Made by a program: the position numbers and the translations under genes
Notes under the pieces: model-generated
Database searches by the model: none
Told to the model about the DNA's origin: nothing
Seen by the model: the letters and a program-made list of their open reading frames with translations, nothing else
Assembly: GCF_014649535.1 (NCBI RefSeq)
Contig: NZ_BMTF01000009.1
Coordinates: forward strand, 1 to 64,000
From: Streptomyces gelaticus
GTDB taxonomy: Bacteria > Actinomycetota > Actinomycetes > Streptomycetales > Streptomycetaceae
Length of the DNA: 64,000 nt
Direction of reading: 5' to 3'
Shown here: piece after piece, positions 9,009 through 17,875 of the stretch
How positions within the stretch are numbered: the first letter of the stretch is position 1
Layout: every line of letters starts with the position of its first letter

Positions 9009-9709
9009 CGAGCCGCGCCCCCGCGCCTGCGACGGCCGGGCGGCAACTGCCGTTCCCGTTCCGCGGCGAAGCCCTGCCCGCCGGGGTCGGACGCCCCGTC
9101 GTAACGCAGCCGGCGCCCCGGTCCCGCCCCGTCGCCGTCCCGCGCGGGCGCGGACCTCATCACCAGGCCTTCGGTGACCGGCGGGCCGGCGGCCGTCCGT
9201 TCACCGGCCAGCGGTGCCCACACCCGCAGATCGATCGCGGCCTTGAGCTCACCGCCGAGCGCGGACCACACGTCCGAGGCGGACGGCCCTTCGGTGCCCG
9301 GACCCGCCGCCTCCAGCTCCACGGCCAGCCCGAGCTCGGCGAGACTGCCCGTGTGCATCCGGGCCGGCAGGACGTCCGACCGCACGAGGCAGCGCAACAC
9401 CTCGGAGAGCAGGCGGTGTTCGTCCTGCGGGCGATTGGTCCAGGCCGTCACCAGATAGGTCAGCTCGTACCAGCGCGGCGGGGTCCGCCGGCCGATGACC
9501 ATTCCCTCCTCGTCGTGCTCCTCGGCCGCACCGGTGCGGCGGCGGGTCGCGTCCTCACGGATGCGGTGGAGGAAGACGCTGATCGTGGGCGCGTTGCGCC
9601 GGGCGGACCAGTCCTTCGTCGGAGCGTCGAAGACCAGGTCGACACCGCTCTCCTGGAGGCCGGCGTCGACCAGCAACAGCCGCAGCCCCTCGTCGACTTC
9701 GTGGATCAC
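9005..9709 (-). CDS. cis16: Pvc16-like tail terminator/cap (DUF4255)
   Basis: A 234-aa protein of the DUF4255/Pvc16 N-terminal domain family. The family forms the cap that closes the top of sheath and tube in eCIS particles. Typical features are the N terminus IHEVDEGLRLLL, NAPTISVFLHRIREDATRR near 39-57, and PRWYELTYLVTAWTNRPQDE near 77-96. The C-terminal ~60 aa are Gly/Arg/Pro-rich and probably disordered. It is translationally coupled on both sides: its ATG overlaps the stop of the propeller gene, and its stop overlaps the start of the ATPase gene. Confidence 0.9.
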   Translation of the reverse strand: MIHEVDEGLRLLLVDAGLQESGVDLVFDAPTKDWSARRNAPTISVFLHRIREDATRRRTGAAEEHDEEGMVIGRRTPPRWYELTYLVTAWTNRPQDEHRLLSEVLRCLVRSDVLPARMHTGSLAELGLAVELEAAGPGTEGPSASDVWSALGGELKAAIDLRVWAPLAGERTAAGPPVTEGLVMRSAPARDGDGAGPGRRLRYDGASDPGGQGFAAERERQLPPGRRRRGGAAR

Positions 9710-12700
9710 CGGCGCCCCACCTCGTCCGGCGGGACGATGGTGCCACCGACCACCAGGAAGGACGTGGTGACGGGGCTGAACCCCGGCCCCTCGGCGGTGA
9801 TGGTGCGCGGTCCCGTCTGGTCCTTCGCCAGGATCAGCAGCTGCGCGATGAACGTACCGTCCCGGCGCGGGAGGGTGGGCGGTGCCGCCGCCGTGATCCC
9901 GGGCTTCCAGGACAGCTTCACGGGTGCCCCGGGTGGGAAGTCCTTGCCCCGTACGGAGGTGACGAACCCCGGTTTGCCGACGGCGGGAACCGCGATGATC
10001 CGGGGCTGGAGGATGCGCAGCGGCTCCCTGGACACGTTGTCACGGGGGTCGGCGTCCGTGCCGGTCGTGGTCAGCGTTCCGGTGATGCTGGTCTTCAGCG
10101 CCCGGTCCGGTCTGAGTACGACACGGACGACCGTGGAGGCGCCCGGTGCCAGGTCGGGCAGGGTGCACACCCCGGCGGCGCAGCCCGCCGGCAGCGGACC
10201 CGCCGGGATCCGCGCGGGCAGTCCGAGCTTCAGCCGCAGCCCGGTGGCGAGCGCGTTCCGGCCGTTGCGCACGGTGTACGTGACCACCACCCGGCCGCCG
10301 ACATAGCCAGGACTGGGCTGGGCCCGCACAAGGACCGCGGGCCCCGCCTCGGGTTCGGGCGGCTGGGGGGCCGGGGGCCTGGGCGTCGGAGGCTTGGGCG
10401 TCGGGGTGGGCGTCGGTTCCTCGGGCTTCTCCTGGACCGGGACGGTGGTACCGGTGGCGTTGTCCGTGGGGTTCGGGTCGACCACGGCGCCGGTGACCGA
10501 CCAGCCGATCCGCTGGTCCCCGGGCGTCACCCCGGTCAGCCGGGCGGTGACCTCCACGCTCTCCCCAGGCCGGAGCACGCCCAGGCCGCACTGGGGCGAG
10601 TCGGTGGCACAGGTCCCGGCCGGGGTGGTGAGCTCCTCCAGGCGCACGCCGGGCGGGGCGTCGGCCGTGAGCACGGTGCCGGGCGACAGGGCGGGGCCGC
10701 GGTTGGTGACGGTGACCGTCACCGGGACGGAGGAACCGGTCTCCACCGAGGGCCCGGTGGGCGGCGCGGTCAGGGACAGGTCGACCGACTGCTGGAAGGC
10801 GGGCTCCTTCTGCCGTCCGGCGAGCGCCCCGCCGAGCGGCGTCAGGGTGCCGGAGGCGAGGTCCAGAATGGAGAGCTGCTCCTCGGAGTTGGCGTCGGCC
10901 TCGCGGCGCGAACTCAGCACGATGCGTCCACCGTCCGGCGACCAGGCCACATCACGGGGCTGGAAGGGGCCGTCCGCCGGGGGCTCCGGAAGGTCCTGGC
11001 GGCAGGCGTCGGGGTCGTCGCGCCGGGTGTCGGGGAGCACGACCCGGCACGTGTCGCCGTTCAGCGAGGTGATCACGACGACGGCGCGACCGCTGTCCTG
11101 GTCGTTGCCGCCGTCCTTGCGGTTGAAGCCGATGCTGGTGCCGTCCGGGGAGAAGGCGGGGCTGTCGTCGATCTTCTTGCACTCGCCGGGGCAGATGGTG
11201 GCGCTGAGGTCGCGCTGCTGGTCGAGCGCGTTCACAGGCGCGGTCCAGATGTGCTTGATGCCGCCGAGGCCCCGGATCACGTGGTTGCGGGTGAAAGCGA
11301 GGGTGGTTCCGTCGGGCGACCAGGCCGGTTGGGCGTCCTGCCCCGTCAGCTGCCCGGCCGGCGGTACGACCTTGCCGATGATCGCGCCCGACGCGACGTC
11401 CGCGATCAGGACGTTGCTCTGCCCGGCCTTCTCGCCGGTCCCGCCGGGCGAGATCCTGGCGAACGCGATCTTGGTGCCGTCCGGGGAGAACGCGGGGTCG
11501 GTGTCCCAGTCACCGGGAGCGCGCCCGGCGAGCGGTATCGGGGCCGCGTTGCCGCCGTCGGCGTCCGCCAGCCAGATCCGCTCGCTGCGCGCCCGCTTCA
11601 CACCCTCGAAGCGGGTCACGACGATGCGGCGGCCGTCAGGGGTGTAGCTCTGCCGCTCGCTCCACGGGTCGAAGTCCTCGTTCGGGTTGAACAGGAGCTT
11701 CGCGTTGTCGATGGCTTTGGGGTCCTCCCACAGGACAGGGAGCCCGAGGTCGCGCGGGTCCGATCCGTCCTGCCGGACGTCCTGGAGCGTCGCGACGACC
11801 GCGGTCTCCTCGTTCTTGTTCTCGGGCCGGGGCGCGGTCTGCCGGGAGACGATGACGGTCCCGGTGTCGAGCGGGCCGGTCCAGGTGGGCGATTCGAGCT
11901 TGCGGTTTTCGTCCAGTTCGGTGTCCGGCCCCGCCGTGCTGAAGGCGGTGGCCCGGTAGACGCGCTCGTACTCGCACGTGCAGTCGCGGGCGAGGAAGAT
12001 CAGGTCCTGTCCGTTCGCCAGCCAGGCGGGCGAGCGGGTGCGCCAGGTCGCCTGTCCGCCGCCGAGCAGCAGGCGGTCGGTGCCGGGCTCGCCGTCGGTC
12101 ACGTACAGCTTCGGGTCGTCGTCGTTCAGCTTCTTGTTGAGGGTGTACGCGACCTGGTCGCGGTGGGCGTCGTCGTCCACCGGATTCCACGCCGGCTCGG
12201 TCGCGCTGCCGAGGCTCCCGTCACTGATGACCCGTGCCGCGCCGCCGGCCACGGCGCGTTCGTAGATGCGACCGGTCCGCCCGGGACCGGAGTCACAGGA
12301 GTACGCGATCCGTGAGCCGTCCGGGGAGAAGGTCGGAGAGGTCTCGTTGTTGGGGGTGTCCGTCAGCCGCCGCAGGCCGGAGCCGTCGGTCCCGACGGTC
12401 CACAGTTCACGCTGGACCACACCGTCCGCCCCGCGCTCCGCGGAGTCGAACACCACGGTCCTTCCGTCCGGGGAGAGTTCGGGGTGCGCGGCGTCCCTGT
12501 CGGTGGTGAGCCTGCGCACCGCTCCGCCCGCATCACGCACGTACACCTGCGGCCGCAGGCTGTCGCGCAGGCTGGTGAAGACCAGCAACTCGCCGCGCGC
12601 GGAGGGGTCCTGGTCGTAATGGGCCGGTCCGGGGCCGAACAGCGGGGCGCTGGTGGACGAGTCGGTGACCCGGCCGAGGCTGCGGTGTTCGGTACCGGCA

Positions 12701-12870
12701 TAGGTGATGCGCCCGGCATCTGCCGGGCTCTCGTCCGCCGTCGCGGCGAGCCTCGGCGCACTTTGGGGCGCGGTCGCGGAACCCGCCACCAGCAGCGGCG
12801 CCAACAGCACCACAGCGCCCGTCAGTCGGCCCAGCCGGGTATGCCTCGCAGGGCCAGCAGTGCCGGTCAC
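9706..12870 (-). CDS. Secreted PD40 beta-propeller protein with Ig-like domains
   Basis: A predicted 1054-aa exported protein. A signal sequence (LTGAVVLLAPLLVAGSATA) ends near residue 35. About residues 60-690 contain TolB/PD40 propeller blades with repeated FSPDG(T/S) motifs. Then comes a DUF11/CARDB-like domain (VPVTVTVTNRGPALSPG), a Pro-rich linker at about 805-840, a second such domain and a final Ig/IPT-like domain. I prefer GTG 12870 (AGGTGGGCC before it); the frame is open to TTG 12909. It is first in the operon with the cap and ATPase genes, with ATGA overlap to the cap gene. A secreted protein in this operon is unexpected for a cytosolic machine. The role is unknown. Confidence 0.8.
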   Translation of the reverse strand: MTGTAGPARHTRLGRLTGAVVLLAPLLVAGSATAPQSAPRLAATADESPADAGRITYAGTEHRSLGRVTDSSTSAPLFGPGPAHYDQDPSARGELLVFTSLRDSLRPQVYVRDAGGAVRRLTTDRDAAHPELSPDGRTVVFDSAERGADGVVQRELWTVGTDGSGLRRLTDTPNNETSPTFSPDGSRIAYSCDSGPGRTGRIYERAVAGGAARVISDGSLGSATEPAWNPVDDDAHRDQVAYTLNKKLNDDDPKLYVTDGEPGTDRLLLGGGQATWRTRSPAWLANGQDLIFLARDCTCEYERVYRATAFSTAGPDTELDENRKLESPTWTGPLDTGTVIVSRQTAPRPENKNEETAVVATLQDVRQDGSDPRDLGLPVLWEDPKAIDNAKLLFNPNEDFDPWSERQSYTPDGRRIVVTRFEGVKRARSERIWLADADGGNAAPIPLAGRAPGDWDTDPAFSPDGTKIAFARISPGGTGEKAGQSNVLIADVASGAIIGKVVPPAGQLTGQDAQPAWSPDGTTLAFTRNHVIRGLGGIKHIWTAPVNALDQQRDLSATICPGECKKIDDSPAFSPDGTSIGFNRKDGGNDQDSGRAVVVITSLNGDTCRVVLPDTRRDDPDACRQDLPEPPADGPFQPRDVAWSPDGGRIVLSSRREADANSEEQLSILDLASGTLTPLGGALAGRQKEPAFQQSVDLSLTAPPTGPSVETGSSVPVTVTVTNRGPALSPGTVLTADAPPGVRLEELTTPAGTCATDSPQCGLGVLRPGESVEVTARLTGVTPGDQRIGWSVTGAVVDPNPTDNATGTTVPVQEKPEEPTPTPTPKPPTPRPPAPQPPEPEAGPAVLVRAQPSPGYVGGRVVVTYTVRNGRNALATGLRLKLGLPARIPAGPLPAGCAAGVCTLPDLAPGASTVVRVVLRPDRALKTSITGTLTTTGTDADPRDNVSREPLRILQPRIIAVPAVGKPGFVTSVRGKDFPPGAPVKLSWKPGITAAAPPTLPRRDGTFIAQLLILAKDQTGPRTITAEGPGFSPVTTSFLVVGGTIVPPDEVGRR

Positions 12871-13012
12871 GGCCCACCTCACAGTCCTGTTGATGACTCT
12901 CCAGCACAAGCATCCTGCGTGGGCGGGGCCAAGGACAGGGCCGGAGTACCCGGACCGGGGGAAGCAGCTGTTGCCCTTTGCGGCGCCTGCCCGCCCCCTC
13001 GACCGGCCGCTC

Positions 13013-13031
13013 GGGCCGGGAGCACCGGCCC
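13013..13031 (-). terminator. Hairpin downstream of the LuxR-type gene
   Basis: GGGCCGG and CCGGCCC form a perfect 7-bp stem with a 5-nt loop, about 55 nt after the stop of the LuxR-type gene and upstream of the propeller gene. It probably ends the regulator transcript so that the operon downstream uses its own promoter at about 12871-13010. Confidence 0.45.
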
Positions 13032-13084
13032 ACCCCCGCGCGGCGACTTCCTCACGCCGTCCGCACGGGAGCCCTGGGCGGCAC

Positions 13085-13816
13085 TCAGATGAGTCCGTGC
13101 CGCATGGTGTAGCCGACGGCGTGTGCCCGGTTGCGCAGTTCGAGGCGCGTCACCACCTCGTGCAGAACGTTCTTGACGGTGCGTTCGGAGTACGAGGTCT
13201 TCTGTGCTATCTCCGCGGTGCCGTAACCCTCCGACACCAGCCTGATCATCTCCGCCTCCCGCGTCGTGAGAGTGGAGAGCGAGAGCCCTCGGGGGTCGAG
13301 GACCGTGCGCTGGAGACTGCTGACATGGTCCAGGAGCTTGCCCAGCAGGTCACCCGGCAGTACCCCCTCGCCGTTCGCCATGGCCGTCACCAGGTGGACC
13401 AGACTGTCCTGGTCCGCCTCACCGCGCCTCAGCACGGCGGCGACGCCGCATTCGATCATGGTCTGGAGCGCGCCCGACTCGAAGAAACCGACAACGAGAC
13501 CGGTGCGGGTCGTGGTGTTGCGCTGGAGGCGCTGCAGGAGCTGGACCGTGCGTTCGTCCACCATGTCCACTACTACTAACGAGACTTGGGCCCGGTCCGC
13601 CTCGGCGGCCGCTATCAGCTCTATCTCGGGCCGCGGGCGGATCTGGTGTTCCACACCGGTCCGGAGGATCAGGTCCTCAGCGTACACAGCGACGGAGACC
13701 CTGCCCCCGGGAGTCTCCTTGGGCCTGCCTCCGGCGGATCGTTCCGCCGCGGTGGGCCTGCGGTAGTGGCCGCGCTCAACGGCTCTGTTGTTCGCTTCTG
13801 CTGTTGTCGTCGTCAT
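13085..13816 (-). CDS. LuxR-type response regulator of the CIS locus
   Basis: A 243-aa regulator. Residues ~40-155 look like a response-regulator receiver (VSVAVYAEDLILRTGV, then VSLVVVDM with a possible phospho-acceptor Asp). The conserved Lys is replaced in AVLRRGEAD, so phosphorylation may be lost. Residues ~175-243 are a LuxR helix-turn-helix (LTTREAEMIRLVSEGYGTAE, then SERTVKNVLHEV). The first ~40 residues are low-complexity and the true start could be further in. It sits between the two arms of the injection-system locus, divergent from the membrane-protein gene, and is the obvious candidate for controlling the cluster. No sensor kinase gene is adjacent. Confidence 0.85.
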   Translation of the reverse strand: MTTTTAEANNRAVERGHYRRPTAAERSAGGRPKETPGGRVSVAVYAEDLILRTGVEHQIRPRPEIELIAAAEADRAQVSLVVVDMVDERTVQLLQRLQRNTTTRTGLVVGFFESGALQTMIECGVAAVLRRGEADQDSLVHLVTAMANGEGVLPGDLLGKLLDHVSSLQRTVLDPRGLSLSTLTTREAEMIRLVSEGYGTAEIAQKTSYSERTVKNVLHEVVTRLELRNRAHAVGYTMRHGLI

Positions 13817-14029
13817 TCTTCTGCGTGCCTGTCTTCCTCAGATACTTCCGTCGTTGCTTCCGTCCGGTACGCCAGTCCCCGCACTCGACCGCCCCGCCCT
13901 CCGGCATGGCGAGCGGGCCCGCGGCGGGGTCGCCGGGACATCGCGCCGTTGTGCCCTCGGGGCACCACTCGTGCCCGACCGTTGCCCTCGCGTCTCTGCT
14001 GCGCGGCCGCCCGTGCGGTTTAACGTCGC

Positions 14030-15352
14030 ATGGTGACCACATCTGCCGAACTCGAAATGTCCACGGTGACTGTGTCGCCCGGTGCCGAAGCGACGACGAC
14101 TCTGACCGTGCGCAACGACAGCGACATCGTCGAGGCGTACACCTTCGAAGTCGTCGGCGACTGTGCCGCTTGGAGCACTGTCGAGCCGGCACGGGTCTCC
14201 CTCTACCCGGGCACCTCCGAGGCGGTGACCGTACGGCTCGCCCCGCCCCGCTCCCATGAGGTCCGGGCCGGCGAGATACCCCTGGGCGTTCGCGTCCTGC
14301 CCACGGAACACCCCGAGTCGGTGGCGGTCCCCGAGGCCACCGTGGTCGTCGGGTCCTTTCACGAGCTCCGGGCGGAACTCGACCCGCGTCGGCGTTCCGG
14401 CTGGCTGGGCGCCCGGTTTCGCACCTCGGTGCAGAACCGGGGGAACACCGCGGTCGATGTCGTCCTCGACGGCAAGCAGGCAGGGGAGGAGCTGCGGCTG
14501 TCCTTCACCCCGGGCCAACGGCGCCTGGAACCGGGCGAGTCCGCGGAGATGGGCCTGCGGGTACGGACCCGGAAACTGATCTGGTTCGGCAAACCGGCCA
14601 CCTGGCCGTTCGAGGTCGAGGCCGTCGAAGGCACCGAAGAGGACACCGAGCGCGAGCAGTCCGCCAGGGCCGAGGTGCTGCCCGGTGAGTTCGCGCAACT
14701 GCCGGTGCTGCCCGGGTGGTTGCTGATGGTGCTGGCCGCACTGCTCGCTCTGCTGCTCGCGTGGTTCGCGCTGGTCCGGCCCGCGGTACGGAGCACCGCG
14801 AAGCAGGCGGCGCACGAGGCCGCTCAGGAGAAGACACCCCCGGGCGGGCAACAGGGGTCGGCTGCGGGGGGCGGCACGGGAGGCCCGACCGGCGGTCAGG
14901 GGGATGACAAGGGGCAGGGCAAGCCGAACACGTCCGGCGGCGGCTCCGGTTCGGGCGGTTCCGGTTCGGGAACGGGCGGTGGAACGGGCGGCACCCAGCA
15001 GAGCTCGGCGACGATCGATGTACAGACCGGATCCGGGGCCAAGAAGAAGGGGACCTACCGGGTTCCGAAGGGGAAGGTATTCGGAATCACAGACATCGTG
15101 GTGGCGAACTTCCAGGGCGACGAAGGAGTACTGACCATCTCCTTCGGGGAACGGAAGATCACCACCATCGCTCTGGAGACCTTCCGCAATCAGGACTACC
15201 ACTGGGTCACCCCTATCCAGATCCAGGAGAACGACACGGTCACCGCGTCCGTCACCTGTGCCAAACCTGGCACCCCGGCGACCGGAACACAGGCTTCCGA
15301 ATGCCATCAGGTGCTCAATGTCAGCGGTGAGCTGAGCGATCTCGCGCCCTAG
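14030..15352 (+). CDS. CisA-like membrane protein of the CIS locus
   Basis: A 440-aa protein with no signal peptide. Residues ~1-220 form two Ig-like beta domains (TVSPGAEATTTLTVRNDSDI; FRTSVQNRGNTAVDVVLDGK). A single hydrophobic segment lies at about 226-248 (GWLLMVLAALLALLLAWFAL). A Gly/Ser/Gln-rich linker covers about 260-325 and a beta-rich domain with two Cys closes the protein. Position (between regulator and sheath) and topology fit the conserved membrane protein called CisA, reported to couple the Streptomyces CIS to the membrane and cell death; I cannot confirm homology without alignment. It is divergent from the LuxR-type gene. Such proteins are often misnamed 'hydrolytic protein'. 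Confidence 0.75.
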   Translation: MVTTSAELEMSTVTVSPGAEATTTLTVRNDSDIVEAYTFEVVGDCAAWSTVEPARVSLYPGTSEAVTVRLAPPRSHEVRAGEIPLGVRVLPTEHPESVAVPEATVVVGSFHELRAELDPRRRSGWLGARFRTSVQNRGNTAVDVVLDGKQAGEELRLSFTPGQRRLEPGESAEMGLRVRTRKLIWFGKPATWPFEVEAVEGTEEDTEREQSARAEVLPGEFAQLPVLPGWLLMVLAALLALLLAWFALVRPAVRSTAKQAAHEAAQEKTPPGGQQGSAAGGGTGGPTGGQGDDKGQGKPNTSGGGSGSGGSGSGTGGGTGGTQQSSATIDVQTGSGAKKKGTYRVPKGKVFGITDIVVANFQGDEGVLTISFGERKITTIALETFRNQDYHWVTPIQIQENDTVTASVTCAKPGTPATGTQASECHQVLNVSGELSDLAP

Positions 15353-15865
15353 GAACAAGGCTCCTGACCTCCTGCTTCCCTCCACGGAGGATGAGAACAG
15401 CAGAAATTCCCACCGAGGGAAACCCGGCTTGCCGGTGTTTGGCAGTTTCCTTCTCCTGTGCAGATTAGAGGCCGTCCGGACCGTGCGGGTTCCGTGACCT
15501 CGGCAGTGGTCGAGGCGTTTCCGGCCACGTGCCTTCGGTGAACTCCGTAGTGGGGCGGTCAGGGAGCGGATTCGGTTTCACGGTCCCGAGCGGATAGCCG
15601 GTGTCCGCTAAACCTGGCTGATTTGCGTCTGTTCATCTGCGGGGCGGACATCGTTCGTACCTCCGCAGTCCACCCTGCTGTCACACGGCGGACCGGGAAG
15701 CGCGGCGACTGCCGCGACCGGTCCGCAAGGGGAAGTACTTCCTGTCGCGCGGGTGCCCGGGAAGGCAGCACCGTTGCCCCGTGTCCAGGACTTTGAGACC
15801 TACTGTCCGCAACGGCCGCCGAGGAAGACTCGACGGCGAACGAATGACCACGCGAAGGAGCGAGT
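15353..15865. other. Leader/promoter region of the sheath operon
   Basis: A 513-bp gene-free stretch between the membrane-protein gene and the sheath gene. It probably holds the main promoter of the structural operon and a long 5' leader with a strong hairpin at 15688-15726. The sheath RBS GAAGGAG lies at 15854-15860. The antisense open frame at 15559-16053 lacks any recognisable domain and I do not count it as a gene. Confidence 0.5.
15688..15726 (+). promoter_or_regulatory. Two-tier hairpin in the sheath leader
   Basis: GCGGACCGG (15688-15696) pairs with CCGGTCCGC (15718-15726). Inside it CGCGGC (15701-15706) pairs with GCCGCG (15711-15716) around a GACT loop. It is 140 nt upstream of the sheath start. 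It could be an attenuator, a processing site or a terminator for the upstream gene. Confidence 0.4.
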
Positions 15866-17395
15866 ATGCCGTCGTACCTCACCCCCGGTGTGTACGTGGA
15901 GGAGGTGCAGTCCGGAGCCAGGCCCATCGAGGGAGTCGGCACCGCGGTCGCAGCCTTCGTCGGGTTCGCGGAGTCCGGTCCCTTCCACCAGCCCACGCTG
16001 GTGACGAACTGGGACCAGTACGTCCAGACCTTCGGTACCTTCACCGCCGACACGTACCTGACGCCCGCTGTCTACGGCTACTTCGCCAACGGTGGTGGCG
16101 CGGCCTACATCGTGCGCATCGGCGGCCCCGCCCAGGACTCGGCGCAGGGTCCCGCCGTCGAGGCGGCCCCGCCCGCCGTCATCGGGGGTTTCCTGGTCTC
16201 CGCACGGCCCGGAACCAGTGGGGAGCTGTCCGTGGAGGTCGCCGACGCCGAGGGCGAGAACCCTCCGGAGGACCGGTTCCGGCTGCTGGTGCGGCAGGCC
16301 GGCAAGGTGGTGGAGACCTACGACGTCTCCACTCGCAAGAACGTCAAGGGCTATCTGGTCGCCCAGACCCGTCAGTCCAAGCTCATCCAGGTCACCGAGC
16401 AGCCCGGCGCGACCCCGACGCGCCCCGAGAACCAGACCCTCCCCCTGGCGACCGCCGGCGCCGCCCCCGGAGCGGGCGTCGCACGCCTCGACCCGGCCGA
16501 GTACGTCGGCGACGCCGCCGCCCGCACGGGTTTCGCCGGCCTCGAAGCGATCGACGAGATCACCATGGTCGCCGTTCCGGACCTGATGAGCGCCTACCAG
16601 CGCGGGGACATCGACGCCGAGGGCGTCAAGGCCGTCCAGCTGGCAGTGATCTCGCACTGCGAGCAGATGGGCGACCGGGTCGCCGTCCTGGACACCCCGC
16701 CGGGCATGAACGCCCAGCGCGTCCGCACCTGGCGCAACGACGACGCCGGATACGACTCGCGCTACGCGACCGTTTACTACCCGTGGCTCAAGGTCTTCGA
16801 CCCGGCGACCGGCCAGAACGCCCTGGTGCCCCCGAGCGGCCACGTAGCCGGCGTCTGGGCGCGCAGCGACGGTGAGCGCGGCGTGCACAAGGCCCCCGCC
16901 AACGAGGTCATCCGAGGCGCGCTGGACCTGGAGATCCGCCTCAGCAAGGGCGAGCAGGACCTGCTCAACCCGATCGGTGTCAACTGCGTACGCGCCTTCC
17001 CCGGGCGCGGCATCCGGATCTGGGGCGCGCGCACGCTCTCGTCCGACCCGGCCTGGCGCTACCTCAACGTGCGCCGTCTCTTCAACTACCTGGAGGAGTC
17101 GATCCTCCTGGGCACCCAGTGGGTGGTGTTCGAGCCGAACGACGACCGCCTGTGGTCGAGCATCCGGCGCAATGTCACCGCCTTCCTCACCGAGGAGTGG
17201 CGCCGGGGCGCACTGTTCGGCCGCACGGCCGAGGAGGCGTTCTACGTCAAGTGCGACCGCGACAACAACCCGCAGGAGTCGATCGACCTCGGTCAGGTCG
17301 TGTGCGAGATCGGCGTGGCACCGGTGAAGCCCGCGGAGTTCGTGATCTTCCGCCTCGCACAGTTCTCCGACAGCACCAGCCTCGTCAACGAGTGA
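15866..17395 (+). CDS. cis2: CIS contractile sheath protein
   Basis: A 509-aa phage tail sheath-family protein that polymerises around the tube and shortens to drive it forward. The N terminus (PSYLTPGVYVEEVQSGARPI) and early VGTAVAAFVGFAESGP stretch are diagnostic. The C-terminal half includes WRYLNVRRLFNYLEESIL and ends in DSTSLVNE, matching the inner sheath core with the handshake arms. Residues ~90-190 form a variable insertion exposed on the surface. ATG 15866 has GAAGGAG 5 nt upstream. It is first in a compact rightward operon of structural genes. A single sheath gene is present, as in Streptomyces systems, whereas Afp/PVC have several. Confidence 0.97.
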   Translation: MPSYLTPGVYVEEVQSGARPIEGVGTAVAAFVGFAESGPFHQPTLVTNWDQYVQTFGTFTADTYLTPAVYGYFANGGGAAYIVRIGGPAQDSAQGPAVEAAPPAVIGGFLVSARPGTSGELSVEVADAEGENPPEDRFRLLVRQAGKVVETYDVSTRKNVKGYLVAQTRQSKLIQVTEQPGATPTRPENQTLPLATAGAAPGAGVARLDPAEYVGDAAARTGFAGLEAIDEITMVAVPDLMSAYQRGDIDAEGVKAVQLAVISHCEQMGDRVAVLDTPPGMNAQRVRTWRNDDAGYDSRYATVYYPWLKVFDPATGQNALVPPSGHVAGVWARSDGERGVHKAPANEVIRGALDLEIRLSKGEQDLLNPIGVNCVRAFPGRGIRIWGARTLSSDPAWRYLNVRRLFNYLEESILLGTQWVVFEPNDDRLWSSIRRNVTAFLTEEWRRGALFGRTAEEAFYVKCDRDNNPQESIDLGQVVCEIGVAPVKPAEFVIFRLAQFSDSTSLVNE

Positions 17396-17434
17396 CCCGA
17401 CAGGGTCCGCAAACGGAACAGGTGACACAGAGTC

Positions 17435-17875
17435 ATGGCAGAGGGCGACGCTCTTTCCACCCACGTCTTCGGCGTGCAGCTCGGCGGCTATCTCGTCGAG
17501 TCGATCCAAGAGATCAGCGGCCTGACCGTCGAGGAGGAAGTCGTCGAGGTCCGTCAAGTGACCGCCGAGGGCAAGCAGATCATCCGCAAGCAGCCCGGCG
17601 CACGTCAGGCGGGCGAGGTGACGATCACCCGAGGACTCGACAAGAGCAGCGAGTTCACCAAATGGATCAAGGAAACGCTCAACAACGGTGCTGTCGACAC
17701 CGCACGCCAGAACCTCACCATCGAGATCAAGGACTCGAAGGGTGAGACGGTCCGGCGCATCCAGTTGATGCAGGGCTGGGCCAGCAAGTGGGAGGGCCCT
17801 TCGCTGAAGGCCGGTGAATCCAGCGCCGCCACCGAGACGGTGACCATCACCTTCGAGGAGATCGTGGTCGAATGA
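17435..17875 (+). CDS. cis1: CIS inner tube protein (gp19 family)
   Basis: A 146-aa T4 gp19-like tube protein (PF06841-like) that stacks as hexamers inside the sheath. Features are the N-terminal FGVQLGGYLVESIQEISGLT, the central ITRGLDKSSEFTKWIKETLN and the C-terminal AATETVTITFEEIVVE. Its length is normal for the family. It lies 39 nt after the sheath gene and overlaps the next gene by 4 nt, so coupled translation is likely. A second, divergent gp19-like gene at 21570 probably encodes the baseplate-proximal tube start. Confidence 0.95.
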   Translation: MAEGDALSTHVFGVQLGGYLVESIQEISGLTVEEEVVEVRQVTAEGKQIIRKQPGARQAGEVTITRGLDKSSEFTKWIKETLNNGAVDTARQNLTIEIKDSKGETVRRIQLMQGWASKWEGPSLKAGESSAATETVTITFEEIVVE

